Shown here piece after piece: positions 52,463-61,442 of a stretch of 64,000 nt of DNA. The notes under the pieces are model-generated. The model ran no database searches and had not been told where the DNA came from. It saw nothing but the letters and a program-made list of their open reading frames with translations. This stretch comes from Sediminispirochaeta bajacaliforniensis DSM 16054 (lineage in GTDB: Bacteria > Spirochaetota > Spirochaetia > DSM-16054 > Sediminispirochaetaceae), in NCBI RefSeq assembly GCF_000378205.1, contig NZ_KB899410.1, positions 155,195 to 219,194 on the forward strand. Direction: 5' to 3'. Each line of letters begins with the position of its first letter. Positions within the stretch are counted from its first letter, which is position 1. The position numbers and the translations under genes are program-made.

Positions 52463-52502
52463 TGGAAAAACGTTTTACCAAATTTGGAAAAACGTTTTTC
52501 CA
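52463..52502. promoter_or_regulatory. Tandem LacI-family operators
   Basis: TGGAAAAACGTTTTACCA (52463-52480) is an imperfect and TGGAAAAACGTTTTTCCA (52485-52502) a perfect 18-bp palindrome, both with central CG, the mark of LacI/GalR-family sites. Their centres are 22 bp apart, two helical turns, so both dimers would face the same side of the DNA. They lie just downstream of the promoter, consistent with repression by road-block. The LacI-type protein at 61443-62471 is the likely ligand. Confidence 0.85.
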
Positions 52503-52535
52503 TGGTGGAATATACATTATTTTAAGGAGGACAAG

Positions 52536-53588
52536 ATGAGAAAACAATTGGTCATCATGTTGGCTTTGGCATTGACAGTAACCACGCTGTTTGCCAACGG
52601 AAATACCGAAACGGGGGCTTCTGCTGACTCAGGACAGCTTCGCGTTTGTATTGTGTACAGCGGAAACTTAGGAGATAAATCCTATAACGACTCGTGCGAT
52701 GCAGGAGCCACCCTGGCCGAACAGGAGCTCGGCGTCAAAGTAAAAAATCTGCAAGGCACCACTTCGGATGAATGGAAGGCAAATCTGCTTTCCGCATGCG
52801 AAGTCCAGTACGATTTGATTATTTGTTCTTCCTCAAATTTTGAAGAGTATCTAAAGGAGTGTGCTCCGCTGTATCCGAATATCAAGTTTGCAATCATCGA
52901 TACTGTGGTGAAGCAGGATAATGTAGAATCCATTAGTTTTGCTCAAAACCAGGGATCGTTTTTAGCCGGCGCCGCTGCTGCAATGTTCACGACGCATGCG
53001 GAGATCCCCGGTGTAAATGACAAAGCGGTTATTGGATGGGTCGGCGGAATGGATATCCCTGTATTGCATGACTTCTATATCGGTTATGAAGAGGGTGCCA
53101 AATATATCAACCCGGACATAAAAATTCTTCAGTCCTTTGCAGGATCCTGGAATGATCCCCTAAAAGGTAAAGAGCTCACGCTTGCTCAGTTCGAACAGGG
53201 AGCAGATATTGTCATGAATGTCGCATCTGGTACTGGTCCAGGGATTCTGGAAGCAGCAAAGGATGCGGGTAAGTATGCAATAGGGGTAGATCTGAACCAG
53301 GATAATGATCAACCGGGAAGTGTCTTGACTTCGCAGCTGAAACGAGTAGATAGGGCCTGTTATTTAGTCATCAAATCCGTTGTCGACGGGACGTTTAGCG
53401 GGGGAAATACCAGATATCTCACTCTTTCTGACGGTGGTGTGAGTCTGACCGATTTTAGTGTTATGAAAGCTTATCTCGGTAATAAGTTCCCTCAAGACAT
53501 TGTTGATAAAATTGAGGTGCTTCAGAAGAAAATTATTTCCGGAGAAATCGTAGTGGACAATTACAAAGGTTTTGGTCCGGAGAAATAA
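52536..53588 (+). CDS. BMP-family (PnrA-like) nucleoside-binding protein
   Basis: 350 residues. Periplasmic binding component of a nucleoside ABC transporter of the BmpA/PnrA/Med family. Signal peptide cleaved near LFAN (about residue 21), without a lipobox Cys, so free in the periplasm rather than lipidated like Treponema PnrA. Family segments: VYSGNLGDKSYNDSCDAGA, IGWVGGMDIPVLHDFYIGY, ADIVMNVASGTGPGILEAA, the IGVDLNQDNDQPGSVLTS ligand loop and YKGFGPEK at the end. AAGGAGG before ATG 52536. Followed by an intercistronic stem-loop. Confidence 0.93.
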   Translation: MRKQLVIMLALALTVTTLFANGNTETGASADSGQLRVCIVYSGNLGDKSYNDSCDAGATLAEQELGVKVKNLQGTTSDEWKANLLSACEVQYDLIICSSSNFEEYLKECAPLYPNIKFAIIDTVVKQDNVESISFAQNQGSFLAGAAAAMFTTHAEIPGVNDKAVIGWVGGMDIPVLHDFYIGYEEGAKYINPDIKILQSFAGSWNDPLKGKELTLAQFEQGADIVMNVASGTGPGILEAAKDAGKYAIGVDLNQDNDQPGSVLTSQLKRVDRACYLVIKSVVDGTFSGGNTRYLTLSDGGVSLTDFSVMKAYLGNKFPQDIVDKIEVLQKKIISGEIVVDNYKGFGPEK

Positions 53589-53630
53589 CATTCGATTGTT
53601 GAAGGCCGTTGGCAAAGATAAGGCCAGAAG

Positions 53631-53659
53631 CCGATAGAAGATATAATCTCATCTATCGG
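53631..53659 (+). promoter_or_regulatory. Stem-loop between BMP gene and ATPase gene
   Basis: CCGATAGA (53631-53638) pairs with TCTATCGG (53652-53659); an inner AGA/TCT can extend the stem. As after the oligopeptide binding-protein gene, it probably makes the binding protein more abundant than the rest. Confidence 0.6.
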
Positions 53660-53694
53660 TTTCATCGTTTTATCGAAAAAGCAGGGGAACGAAA

Positions 53695-55230
53695 TTGAGT
53701 GAAAATATTATTGAAATGCACGATATTGTCAAAATGTTCGGAACTGTTCAAGCAGTAAAGAACGGACATTTTACTTTGAAAAAAGGAGAGATACATTCCC
53801 TGATAGGCGAGAATGGCGCCGGTAAATCCACGATGATGAAGCTTTTGTACGGAATGTATCCCATAAATAATGGCTCTATTTTTGTCAATGGCAAGCATGT
53901 TGAACAAATTACGCCTAAACGTGCCATAGCGATGGGGATTGGTATGGTTCACCAAGAATTTATGTTGGTGAATCAGCTGACAGTACTGGAGAACATCATA
54001 CTGGGATTTGAGCCTCAAAAAGGACTTGTTATTGATTTTGATGCTGCGAAAAAAAAAGTTAAGCAATATATCGATCAATATGGAATGGAAGTTCAGTTAA
54101 ATAAAAAAGTAAGCCAAATAAGCCTTGGAGAAGCTCAACGAGTAGAGATTATCAAAGTACTTTCACGCGGGGCCAATGTAATCATTCTTGATGAGCCGAC
54201 GGCCGTACTAACGCCTCAGGAAACAGAACGGCTGTTCGTCATTCTGGAGAACCTGAAGAAAGATGGGAAATCCCTTGTGTTCATTTCCCATAAACTCAAT
54301 GAAGTCATGGACATTTCCGACAGAATCAGCGTTATGCGGCAAGGCTCTTCCATTGGTACGGTTAATAAAAAGGATACGTCTCAGCGAGAGCTTGCGAAAA
54401 TGATGATTGGAAGAGAACTTTTCCTAAATATCAAACGCGAAAGTGCCGTTGTGGGCGAAACGATATTGGATGTACAACATGTATGGGTGTCTGGGGAGAA
54501 AGAAATTTCTAAGATACGAGACGTGTCCTTCTCTGTTCGCCAGGGAGAGATTGTTGGAATTGCCGGTATTGATGGTAATGGACAAAGTGAGCTTGTGGAA
54601 GCTATCACAGGACTGCGAAGGGTTGAAAAGGGAAAAATCTTTCTTAAGAAAAAAGATATAACCAATATATCGCCCAAGAAAATTCGAAACCATGGCTTAA
54701 CGCACATTCCTGAAGATCGCAATACCAGGGGTTTGAATCGAAATATGACGATCTCTGATAACCTTATTGCAAGTAAGATTGATGAGCGTCCCTATTCGAA
54801 GGGGCTGATGATGGCCCCTTCCGGAATTCGGTTGAAAGTGGAGTCTCTCATAAAAGCATTTGATATTCGTCCTCATGATCCTGACGTTTTTGCGTCAGCT
54901 TTGTCTGGTGGTAATGCACAAAAGATTGTAGTTGCACGGGAAGTTGGGACAGCTAAGACCTTTCTTGTTGCATCACAGCCTACTCGTGGAGTAGACATTG
55001 GTGCAATTGAATCAATCAGGACAATTATCGAGGAAGAAAAAGCGAAGGGGGTAGGTATTCTTCTTGTCTCAGCTGATTTAGAAGAAATTCTATCTCTTTC
55101 TAGTCGGATCATCGTTATGCATGAGGGCCGAATCATGGGAGAGATGGATATCGAGGATGCAAACGAAGAAAATATTGGGCTTTTGATGATGGGTGGAAAA
55201 TCTCCCAGTGATAACAAGGAGAGCCTGTGA
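53695..55230 (+). CDS. Nucleoside ABC transporter ATP-binding protein, tandem domains
   Basis: 511 residues with two ATPase domains of the RbsA/NupO class. First: GENGAGKSTMMKLLYG, MVHQEFMLVNQLTVLENI, LGEAQRVEIIKVLSRG, ILDEPTAVLTPQE. Second: GIDGNGQSELVEAITG, HIPEDRNTRGLN, LSGGNAQKIVVAREV, SQPTRGVDIGAI. As is typical, the second lacks a classical Walker A Lys and is likely non-hydrolysing. TTG start at 53695 with AGGGGAA upstream. Overlaps the first permease gene. Confidence 0.95.
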   Translation: MSENIIEMHDIVKMFGTVQAVKNGHFTLKKGEIHSLIGENGAGKSTMMKLLYGMYPINNGSIFVNGKHVEQITPKRAIAMGIGMVHQEFMLVNQLTVLENIILGFEPQKGLVIDFDAAKKKVKQYIDQYGMEVQLNKKVSQISLGEAQRVEIIKVLSRGANVIILDEPTAVLTPQETERLFVILENLKKDGKSLVFISHKLNEVMDISDRISVMRQGSSIGTVNKKDTSQRELAKMMIGRELFLNIKRESAVVGETILDVQHVWVSGEKEISKIRDVSFSVRQGEIVGIAGIDGNGQSELVEAITGLRRVEKGKIFLKKKDITNISPKKIRNHGLTHIPEDRNTRGLNRNMTISDNLIASKIDERPYSKGLMMAPSGIRLKVESLIKAFDIRPHDPDVFASALSGGNAQKIVVAREVGTAKTFLVASQPTRGVDIGAIESIRTIIEEEKAKGVGILLVSADLEEILSLSSRIIVMHEGRIMGEMDIEDANEENIGLLMMGGKSPSDNKESL

Positions 55231-56327
55231 GCATGAAGAAAAATTTTCAAAATAGCATGGTGGGGGCTGCTCGAAAGGTTCTGCTTACTATGCTTCTTGC
55301 CTTGGGAATTGGTGCTGTTTTTATTCTTTGTATTGGACAGAATCCGATTTCTGCATATGCAGCATTGTTTAGAGGCGCGTTCGGTGGAAAACTACAGATA
55401 GGAACTACACTCGCAAATTTTGGCCCTTTGTTACTAACTTCCCTGGCATTTGCGATTGCCGCCCATGGAGGTGCTTTTAATGTTGGTGTGGAAGGCGAAG
55501 TATATCTGGGAGGTATTGTAGCGGCTTTCATCGGCATCTATTGGACGGCTTTACCAAAGCCGATTATGCTAATCGCCTGTTTTGCAGGTGCAATGGTCAT
55601 TGGTGCCTTATGGGCATATATTCCCGGAGCTTTGAAGGCCCATTATAATGTCAGCGAAGTCTGTACAACGATTTTAATGAATAGTGTTGCCTTGTATATC
55701 TGTTCATATCTTGTCAACGGCTCCATGAGTGCCGGTGTTGCGAATGCGCAATCAAAACCTGTTCATGTACGTTTGTACCAATTCATGAAACCTAGCAGTG
55801 CCAATGTGGGACTCTTCATTTCCATCGCTGTAGTAATTGTAATTATTTATCTCTTTTATCGATCGAATTTGGGCTTTAAGCTTCGCTCTGTAGGGACCAA
55901 CCCCCAATTCTCTGAATGCATGGGTATCAATCCTAAACACGTATTTATCAATTCCATGATGCTTAGTGGTGTTTTGGGGGGCTTGACCGGTTGCATCGAA
56001 ATATTGGGTGTCCATGGCTACTATTTGGATAACTTTGCAACTAACCTCGGGTTTAACGGCATGTTGGCTGCCTTGATCGCAAAAAACAACTTGATCTTTA
56101 CGCCATTTATAGCCTTTTTCCTAGCTATTCTACGGTCAGGAGCCTTGGGAATGCAACAATCAACTGGTGTCCCTAAATCTATCGTCGATACTATTACGGC
56201 AATTTTCATCATCTTTGCGACAATGGAAACGTTATTCCAAGGTAAAACCAGGGAACAAAAAAAAGCGCTCTTAAAAATTTTGGCTCACACAAAAGTTAAA
56301 CGGCAGAGTATGGGGGCAAGAAAATGA
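55227..56327 (+). CDS. Nucleoside ABC transporter permease 1
   Basis: 366 residues, about eight to ten helices, BPD_transp_2 family. Conserved stretches: AFNVGVEGEVYLGGIVAAF, HYNVSEVCTTILMNSVALY, GFKLRSVGTNPQFSECMGIN and GLTGCIEILGVHGYY, all shared with BmpC/NupP-type guanosine/nucleoside permeases. GTG 55227 overlaps the ATPase stop; an ATG at 55233 is possible. Overlaps the second permease gene by 4 nt. Confidence 0.93.
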   Translation: MSMKKNFQNSMVGAARKVLLTMLLALGIGAVFILCIGQNPISAYAALFRGAFGGKLQIGTTLANFGPLLLTSLAFAIAAHGGAFNVGVEGEVYLGGIVAAFIGIYWTALPKPIMLIACFAGAMVIGALWAYIPGALKAHYNVSEVCTTILMNSVALYICSYLVNGSMSAGVANAQSKPVHVRLYQFMKPSSANVGLFISIAVVIVIIYLFYRSNLGFKLRSVGTNPQFSECMGINPKHVFINSMMLSGVLGGLTGCIEILGVHGYYLDNFATNLGFNGMLAALIAKNNLIFTPFIAFFLAILRSGALGMQQSTGVPKSIVDTITAIFIIFATMETLFQGKTREQKKALLKILAHTKVKRQSMGARK

Positions 56328-57256
56328 ATTGGGAAAGTATTTTTAACGTTTCATTGCTCTATGCAACATTTCGTTCGGCTACTCCTATTATTTATGCTGC
56401 ATTGTGTGCTGCGTTGACCCAGCAAGCTGATATCCTAAATATAGGAACCGAAGGAATCATGCTTACCGGCGCTTTTGCTGCTGTTGCTGTGAGTTATTTG
56501 AGTGGAAGCTGGTTTCTTGGCGTGCTTATGGCAATGTTTGCCGGCCTTCTTATGGCTCTGATAATGGCCGTTGCACACCTAAAATATAAGGCTGATATTT
56601 GCGCGATCGGGATGGGAATCAACATGTTCGCACTGGCCATTACCAAATTTTTGTTAAACAGTGTACTGGGAAAGCGTGGAACATTTTCCGACCCTCTTAT
56701 AGTCCCGATTCCACGTGTAAAGATACCGCTTCTTGAAGGCTCTGGAATATTAAATAGTATATTCAACAATTGGGCGATTACGGAGTGGTTTGTCATCTTT
56801 CTTATTGCCTTTATGAGTTTTGTTTTTTACAAAACAAAATGGGGTCTGCATTTGCGTGCCGTAGGACAGTCTGCTTTGGCAGCGCAAAGTGCCGGCATCA
56901 ATGTTACTGCCATGAAATATAATGCCATTGCGATTTCCGGAGTGATTGGGGGCTTGGCAGGTGCTCATTTGTCCCTCGGTTATTCAAACCTTTTTACAGA
57001 AAATATGACAAATTCCCGGGGATTTATGGGGGTTGCGGCCATGTTTTTTGGAGGTGCAGATCCCTTGTTGACATCAGTCGGGTGTTTGGTATTTGGCTTT
57101 GCAGATTCCATCGGTTGTAGATTACAATCCTTCGGAATTCCAGCACAGATAGTGTTGCTTATGCCATATGTAGTAACGATCGTTGTCCTTTCGATTTCTA
57201 TGATTTCGAAACACTATGCAGAGATGCAGCGAAAAAGTTCGCTTATCGGCGGTTAA
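56324..57256 (+). CDS. Nucleoside ABC transporter permease 2
   Basis: 310 residues, NupQ/BmpD-type. ADILNIGTEGIMLTGAFAAV near the start, ADICAIGMGINMFALAITKF, LHLRAVGQSALAAQSAGINV and ISGVIGGLAGAHLSLGY in the middle. Completes the ABC complex with permease 1. Starts with an ATGA overlap and ends 10 nt before the nucleoside hydrolase. Confidence 0.93.
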   Translation: MNWESIFNVSLLYATFRSATPIIYAALCAALTQQADILNIGTEGIMLTGAFAAVAVSYLSGSWFLGVLMAMFAGLLMALIMAVAHLKYKADICAIGMGINMFALAITKFLLNSVLGKRGTFSDPLIVPIPRVKIPLLEGSGILNSIFNNWAITEWFVIFLIAFMSFVFYKTKWGLHLRAVGQSALAAQSAGINVTAMKYNAIAISGVIGGLAGAHLSLGYSNLFTENMTNSRGFMGVAAMFFGGADPLLTSVGCLVFGFADSIGCRLQSFGIPAQIVLLMPYVVTIVVLSISMISKHYAEMQRKSSLIGG

Positions 57257-57266
57257 GGAGAACATA

Positions 57267-58202
57267 GTGGAAAAGCAAAAAATTATTTTAGACTGTGATC
57301 CCGGACATGATGATGCCATTGCGATCATGCTTGCAGGCAAAAACCCTGCTCTCGATTTATTGGGAATCACTGTTGTTGCGGGTAATCAGACATTGGATAA
57401 AACAGTGAAAAATACATTGAATGTATGTCAGTATCTCAATCTGGATATACCGGTATATGCGGGATGCGGTCGGCCGATGATACGTCATCAGCAGATGGTT
57501 GCCTCCGATATTCATGGTAAAACGGGACTCGATGGTCCAACTTTTGGACCCTTGGTGAAAAAGGCTGAGAAAAAACATGCAGTGAATTTCATAATTGAAA
57601 CTGTTATGTCTTCTTCAGACGATATTATCATTGTCACGACCGGTCCAATGACAAACGTGGCAATGGCGATGCGTATGGAGCCTAAGATCGTTCCCAAGAT
57701 CAAAGGTTTTCTTTTTATGGGTGGCTCATACAGTAATGGAAATGTGACTCCAGCTGCTGAATTCAATATTATTACCGATGGGGATGCCGCATTTGTGGTA
57801 TTCGATAGTGGCCGTCCATTAACAATGGTGGGCCTTGATGTTACACGAAAAGTGCTGTGCACTCCTGATGTTATTGACAGGATGAGCAAAGTTGAAACAC
57901 CTGCAGCACGTCTTTTCGTCGATCTCATGAACTTTTTTAATAAGACACAACGGGAAACATTCGGCTGGCCGGGAGGGCCGGTTCACGATCCTGTTACCAT
58001 TGCGTCACTTCTCAATCCGGCATTACTTACAACAAAATTTGTGCATGCTGAAGTTGATATCCGGAGTATCCAAAGTTACGGCAGAACAAACTGTGACCTT
58101 TTTCATTATCAAAAATTAGAACCAAACTGCAATGTAGCAGTGGATATTGATGTGGAAAGATTTTGGGATCTTATTGAACAAGCTCTTTACCAATATTCGT
58201 AA
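57267..58202 (+). CDS. Inosine/uridine-preferring nucleoside hydrolase family protein
   Basis: 311 residues. Cleaves the N-glycosidic bond of ribonucleosides to base and ribose, or a related ribosyl substrate. The calcium/ribose-binding DCDPGHDDAIAIMLA opens the protein; further motifs are VYAGCGRPM, HGKTGLDG, IIIVTTGPMTNVA, MGGSYSNGNVTPAAEFNI and VHDPVTIA with the last metal-binding Asp. GTG 57267 with AAGGAG six bases upstream is chosen; the frame extends to 57216 inside the permease gene. Links the transporter to nucleoside degradation. Confidence 0.93.
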   Translation: MEKQKIILDCDPGHDDAIAIMLAGKNPALDLLGITVVAGNQTLDKTVKNTLNVCQYLNLDIPVYAGCGRPMIRHQQMVASDIHGKTGLDGPTFGPLVKKAEKKHAVNFIIETVMSSSDDIIIVTTGPMTNVAMAMRMEPKIVPKIKGFLFMGGSYSNGNVTPAAEFNIITDGDAAFVVFDSGRPLTMVGLDVTRKVLCTPDVIDRMSKVETPAARLFVDLMNFFNKTQRETFGWPGGPVHDPVTIASLLNPALLTTKFVHAEVDIRSIQSYGRTNCDLFHYQKLEPNCNVAVDIDVERFWDLIEQALYQYS

Positions 58203-58217
58203 AGGAAAATATGAAAG

Positions 58218-59486
58218 ATGAAAGATTTAGAAACAATCTTGGAAATGCACAAAAAAGAGTATCTTCACAGGTTGGAAGATCTTGTTGCTTTAGATACTCG
58301 TGATTTGGGTCATGGTATTGAGGGGGGACGGGAAAAGATAGGTCAGGATTACCTGATTGATTTGTTTCACTCCATGCATGCCGATGAAGTTAGGATAGAT
58401 CCTATTCAAGAGGATGCCATTAAGCGTACCTATGCTAAATATCATGAGGGGAATCTCGGCCATAATCAGGAGAACAGGTACAACGTTTATGCCCATTTCA
58501 AGGGAAACGGAGGGAAAAGTTTACTCTTTAACGGGCATGTGGATGTTATGCCTCCTGGGGACGAAAATGAATGGAGCCATCCCCCTTTTTCTCCCACTGT
58601 TGAAGACGGAAAATTATTTGGGCGTGGTACCACCGACATGAAAGGGGGCCTGATGGCTTCCATTATGGCAGTGCAGTTATTGAAGGATGCCGAAATCCCC
58701 CTTCCGGGCGAGGTCATTATTACCTCTGTCTGTGATGAAGAAGGCGGAGGTAACGGAAGTATGCAGGCCATCGACAGTGGAGAACGTGCAGATGGGGTTA
58801 TTGATTGCGAGGGTACTTCTGATGATCTCATCGTTGCGCATATGGGATTCATTTTCTTTCGAGTTACCATTGAAGGTAAAGCCACACAATCAGGAATAAA
58901 ACGTCTAGGTGTCAGTGCTATTGAAAAAGCACGAAAGGTTATCGCCGAATTGGAGGCGGTAGAACACCAATGGTTGCTAACCTACAAACATTCGTTTCTT
59001 CCTGCACCAAATTTAAACATCGGTACAATTCATGGTGGTAGTGAAGGATCCACTGTTCCCGGTTCCTGTACTTTTGAAACTTGTATCCATTATCTGCCTC
59101 GATGCATGAATCATGACATGGTAGCCGCGGAAATAATCGATGCAATACAGCGTGTTGCTCAGTCAGACTTGTGGATGCGTGAACATCCGCCGGTTATCAC
59201 AGAATACCAGGCGGGTGGACCGTTCGAGGCCGATATTGACCACCCCTTCACAAAAACTTTTTGTAAGGCATACAAGAAGGCTCGGGGAAAGGATGTACAA
59301 TTCGTTGGATCTCCTGCGGGCTGTGATTCCCGTCTCTGGCAAGGAATTGGAGGCTGTCCAACTTTACAGTTTGGTCCAGGAAATCTGGAGCAGTGCCATA
59401 CCGTTGACGAATATTTGGAAATCGAAGCCTATTACCAAGCTATATTGGTATATGCACATCTTATTTTGGAATGGTGCAGTAAATAA
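58218..59486 (+). CDS. M20-family zinc amidohydrolase/peptidase (ArgE/DapE-like), first of two
   Basis: 422 residues. Metal ligands: His in LLFNGHVDVMPPGDENEWSH, Asp in LFGRGTTDMKGG, Glu-Glu in TSVCDEEGGGNGS, then DCEGTSDDLIVAHMG and a C-terminal His in EQCHTVDEYLEIE. The dimerisation domain sits between. Family members cleave N-acyl or N-carbamoyl amino acids, peptides or ureido compounds. The position after a nucleoside hydrolase gene suggests a substrate derived from a modified nucleoside or its base, which is inference. A_GGA ribosome site just upstream. Confidence 0.9.
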   Translation: MKDLETILEMHKKEYLHRLEDLVALDTRDLGHGIEGGREKIGQDYLIDLFHSMHADEVRIDPIQEDAIKRTYAKYHEGNLGHNQENRYNVYAHFKGNGGKSLLFNGHVDVMPPGDENEWSHPPFSPTVEDGKLFGRGTTDMKGGLMASIMAVQLLKDAEIPLPGEVIITSVCDEEGGGNGSMQAIDSGERADGVIDCEGTSDDLIVAHMGFIFFRVTIEGKATQSGIKRLGVSAIEKARKVIAELEAVEHQWLLTYKHSFLPAPNLNIGTIHGGSEGSTVPGSCTFETCIHYLPRCMNHDMVAAEIIDAIQRVAQSDLWMREHPPVITEYQAGGPFEADIDHPFTKTFCKAYKKARGKDVQFVGSPAGCDSRLWQGIGGCPTLQFGPGNLEQCHTVDEYLEIEAYYQAILVYAHLILEWCSK

Positions 59487-59506
59487 GTTACTACGAGGAG
59501 AAAGGG

Positions 59507-60256
59507 ATGCAACGAAAGAAAATACTATTGGCCGGTGAATCTTGGTCTAGCCAAACTACACATGTGAAAGGATTCAATAGTTTTAGTTCGTCTGTGTACG
59601 AAACAGGAGAAAGGTGGTTGAAAAAGGCCCTTGAGGAAAGCGGATATGATGTTTTTTTTCTTCCAAATCATCTTGTAAGTGAAGAATTTCCTTTTACTAT
59701 GGGAGAGCTGAAGAAATATGACGCCATCATTTTGTCCGATGTGGGGTCTGATACTTTATTGATTACGCAGGAAACATTCAATAATAGTCATAGGCAGCCA
59801 AACCGTTGTGAATTGATAAAGGAATATGTTTTAGAAGGCGCTTCTCTCTTGATGGTTGGCGGATATTTGACCTTTTCCGGGGTCGACGCAAAAGGACGTT
59901 GGGGTATGACTCCGATCCAGGACATTCTACCGGTAGAAATTTTACAGTTCGATGACAGAATGGAGCACCCGGAAGGTGTAAAGCCCAAAGTGATTCATCA
60001 GCATGACGTTTTAAAAGGCGTTCCTGCTGAATGGCCTTTTTTCTTGGGCTACAACAAGACAATTCCAATGGATGATGCAGTTGTCCCGGTGACTATTTGT
60101 GATGATCCTCTTATTGCCTTATGCCAAAGAGGAAAAGGTCGTTGCGGCATATTCTCATCGGATTGTGCACCTCACTGGGGGCCGCCTGAATTCCTTTCCT
60201 GGGCGGGATATCAACCTATGTGGGGTGGGCTGATGGATTGGTTGACGGACGTATGA
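59507..60256 (+). CDS. ThuA/STM3548-like amidotransferase-fold protein
   Basis: 249 residues, cytoplasmic. The class I glutamine-amidotransferase-like fold is suggested by KKILLAGESWSSQTTH, YDVFFLPNH, YDAIILSDVGSDTLL, GASLLMVGGYLTFSG and GRCGIFSSDCAPHWGP. The turn where a nucleophilic Cys would stand reads VGGYLTF, so there is no classical amidotransferase triad. Similar proteins of unknown function (COG5426 type) occur in carbohydrate and nucleoside clusters. Ends in an ATGA overlap with the second M20 gene. Confidence 0.75.
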   Translation: MQRKKILLAGESWSSQTTHVKGFNSFSSSVYETGERWLKKALEESGYDVFFLPNHLVSEEFPFTMGELKKYDAIILSDVGSDTLLITQETFNNSHRQPNRCELIKEYVLEGASLLMVGGYLTFSGVDAKGRWGMTPIQDILPVEILQFDDRMEHPEGVKPKVIHQHDVLKGVPAEWPFFLGYNKTIPMDDAVVPVTICDDPLIALCQRGKGRCGIFSSDCAPHWGPPEFLSWAGYQPMWGGLMDWLTDV

Positions 60257-61398
60257 CAACCGAAGAAAAAAGAGAAGCAAAAGTTTTTTTAGAGGATATC
60301 TTACGTATTTCCACGGTTAACGGCGAGAAGCATGAGGAACGTTTGGCTATCTTTATCGCTAGATACCTGCAAGAGCATGGGATTCCCGCATATACCGAGT
60401 CCGTGGGGCAGGGAATGGCGAATGTTGTTGCCAGGGTCGACGGAATCGACCCTGGTTACACGCTCGTTCTTAATGGACATTTGGATACCGTCCCTTTTGG
60501 GGACAGGGCCCAATGGGACAGCGATCCTGATATTCCTGTGGAACGTGGAGGTAGGTTATATGCCCGCGGAGCAAGTGATATGAAAAGTGGGCTTGCTTCT
60601 TTGGTTATGGCCTTGTGTTTAACGATAAAAAGAAGAAAGCGGCCACGATGTTCTTTGATATTTCTTGGAACTGCGGATGAGGAACGCGGTGGTGCAGGAG
60701 CCCACCAGGCCGTGAAAAGTCATATCTTGGATGAAAGTGATGCCGTAATTATTGCGGAGCCGACAGGAGGGAGTGTCGGTTTGGCCCAAAAGGGGTGCCT
60801 ATGGCTGCGCCTCTCTGTAGAAGGACGTACCAGTCACGGTGCATACCCTTGGGAAGGGGTCAATGCAATTATGAAAGGTTTTGCCTTCTGTAATAAGTTG
60901 GATCACTTCATCAGAACATATCATCATGAACTGTTGGGAGATGCAACGTGTTGCCTTTCCCATGCCCGAGGTGGCATTGTTCCTAATATGGTACCTGATC
61001 ATGCGGAGTTTTTTTTAGATATCCGAACGGTCCCTCCTCTGCGTATTGATGATGTACTGGAAAAAGCTAAGGCGATTGCAGCAAAAATGGAAAAAGATAC
61101 ACCTTCGCTTTTTTTCCATTTTTCCTTATTAAATCGCAGGGAAGCTATCGAAACGGCAACCAGTGAGCAAGAGACAATAAAGTTACAACGTTGTATTAAA
61201 GCTGTCACTGGAGTTGCCCCGAAGAATACCGGCATTAACTTTTTTACTGATGCCTCGATTCTTACCAAAAACAGACCGGAATTACCGGTAATTCTCTTTG
61301 GACCGGGGCAACCTGCCGTGGCTCACAAAAACAATGAATGGGTCGACTTGCAATCTTACTATCAGGCAATTCAAATTTATTGTTGTTATGTTTGTTGA
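60253..61398 (+). CDS. M20-family zinc amidohydrolase/peptidase, second of two
   Basis: 381 residues. His in LNGHLDTVPFGDRAQWD, Asp in LYARGASDMKSG, Glu-Glu in LGTADEERGGAGAHQA, IIAEPTGGSVGLAQKGC and the dimerisation domain with VEGRTSHGAYPWEGVNA. The C-terminal His is in AVAHKNNEWVDL. Closest in layout to ArgE/DapE/succinyl-diaminopimelate desuccinylases. ATG 60253 overlaps the preceding stop; the longer frame from 60220 lies within the preceding gene. Two M20 enzymes in one operon suggest sequential steps on one compound. Confidence 0.9.
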   Translation: MTTEEKREAKVFLEDILRISTVNGEKHEERLAIFIARYLQEHGIPAYTESVGQGMANVVARVDGIDPGYTLVLNGHLDTVPFGDRAQWDSDPDIPVERGGRLYARGASDMKSGLASLVMALCLTIKRRKRPRCSLIFLGTADEERGGAGAHQAVKSHILDESDAVIIAEPTGGSVGLAQKGCLWLRLSVEGRTSHGAYPWEGVNAIMKGFAFCNKLDHFIRTYHHELLGDATCCLSHARGGIVPNMVPDHAEFFLDIRTVPPLRIDDVLEKAKAIAAKMEKDTPSLFFHFSLLNRREAIETATSEQETIKLQRCIKAVTGVAPKNTGINFFTDASILTKNRPELPVILFGPGQPAVAHKNNEWVDLQSYYQAIQIYCCYVC

Positions 61399-61442
61399 TG
61401 CATTACTATAAAGGAACAAGAGAAACCGAATGGAGCTTTTAT

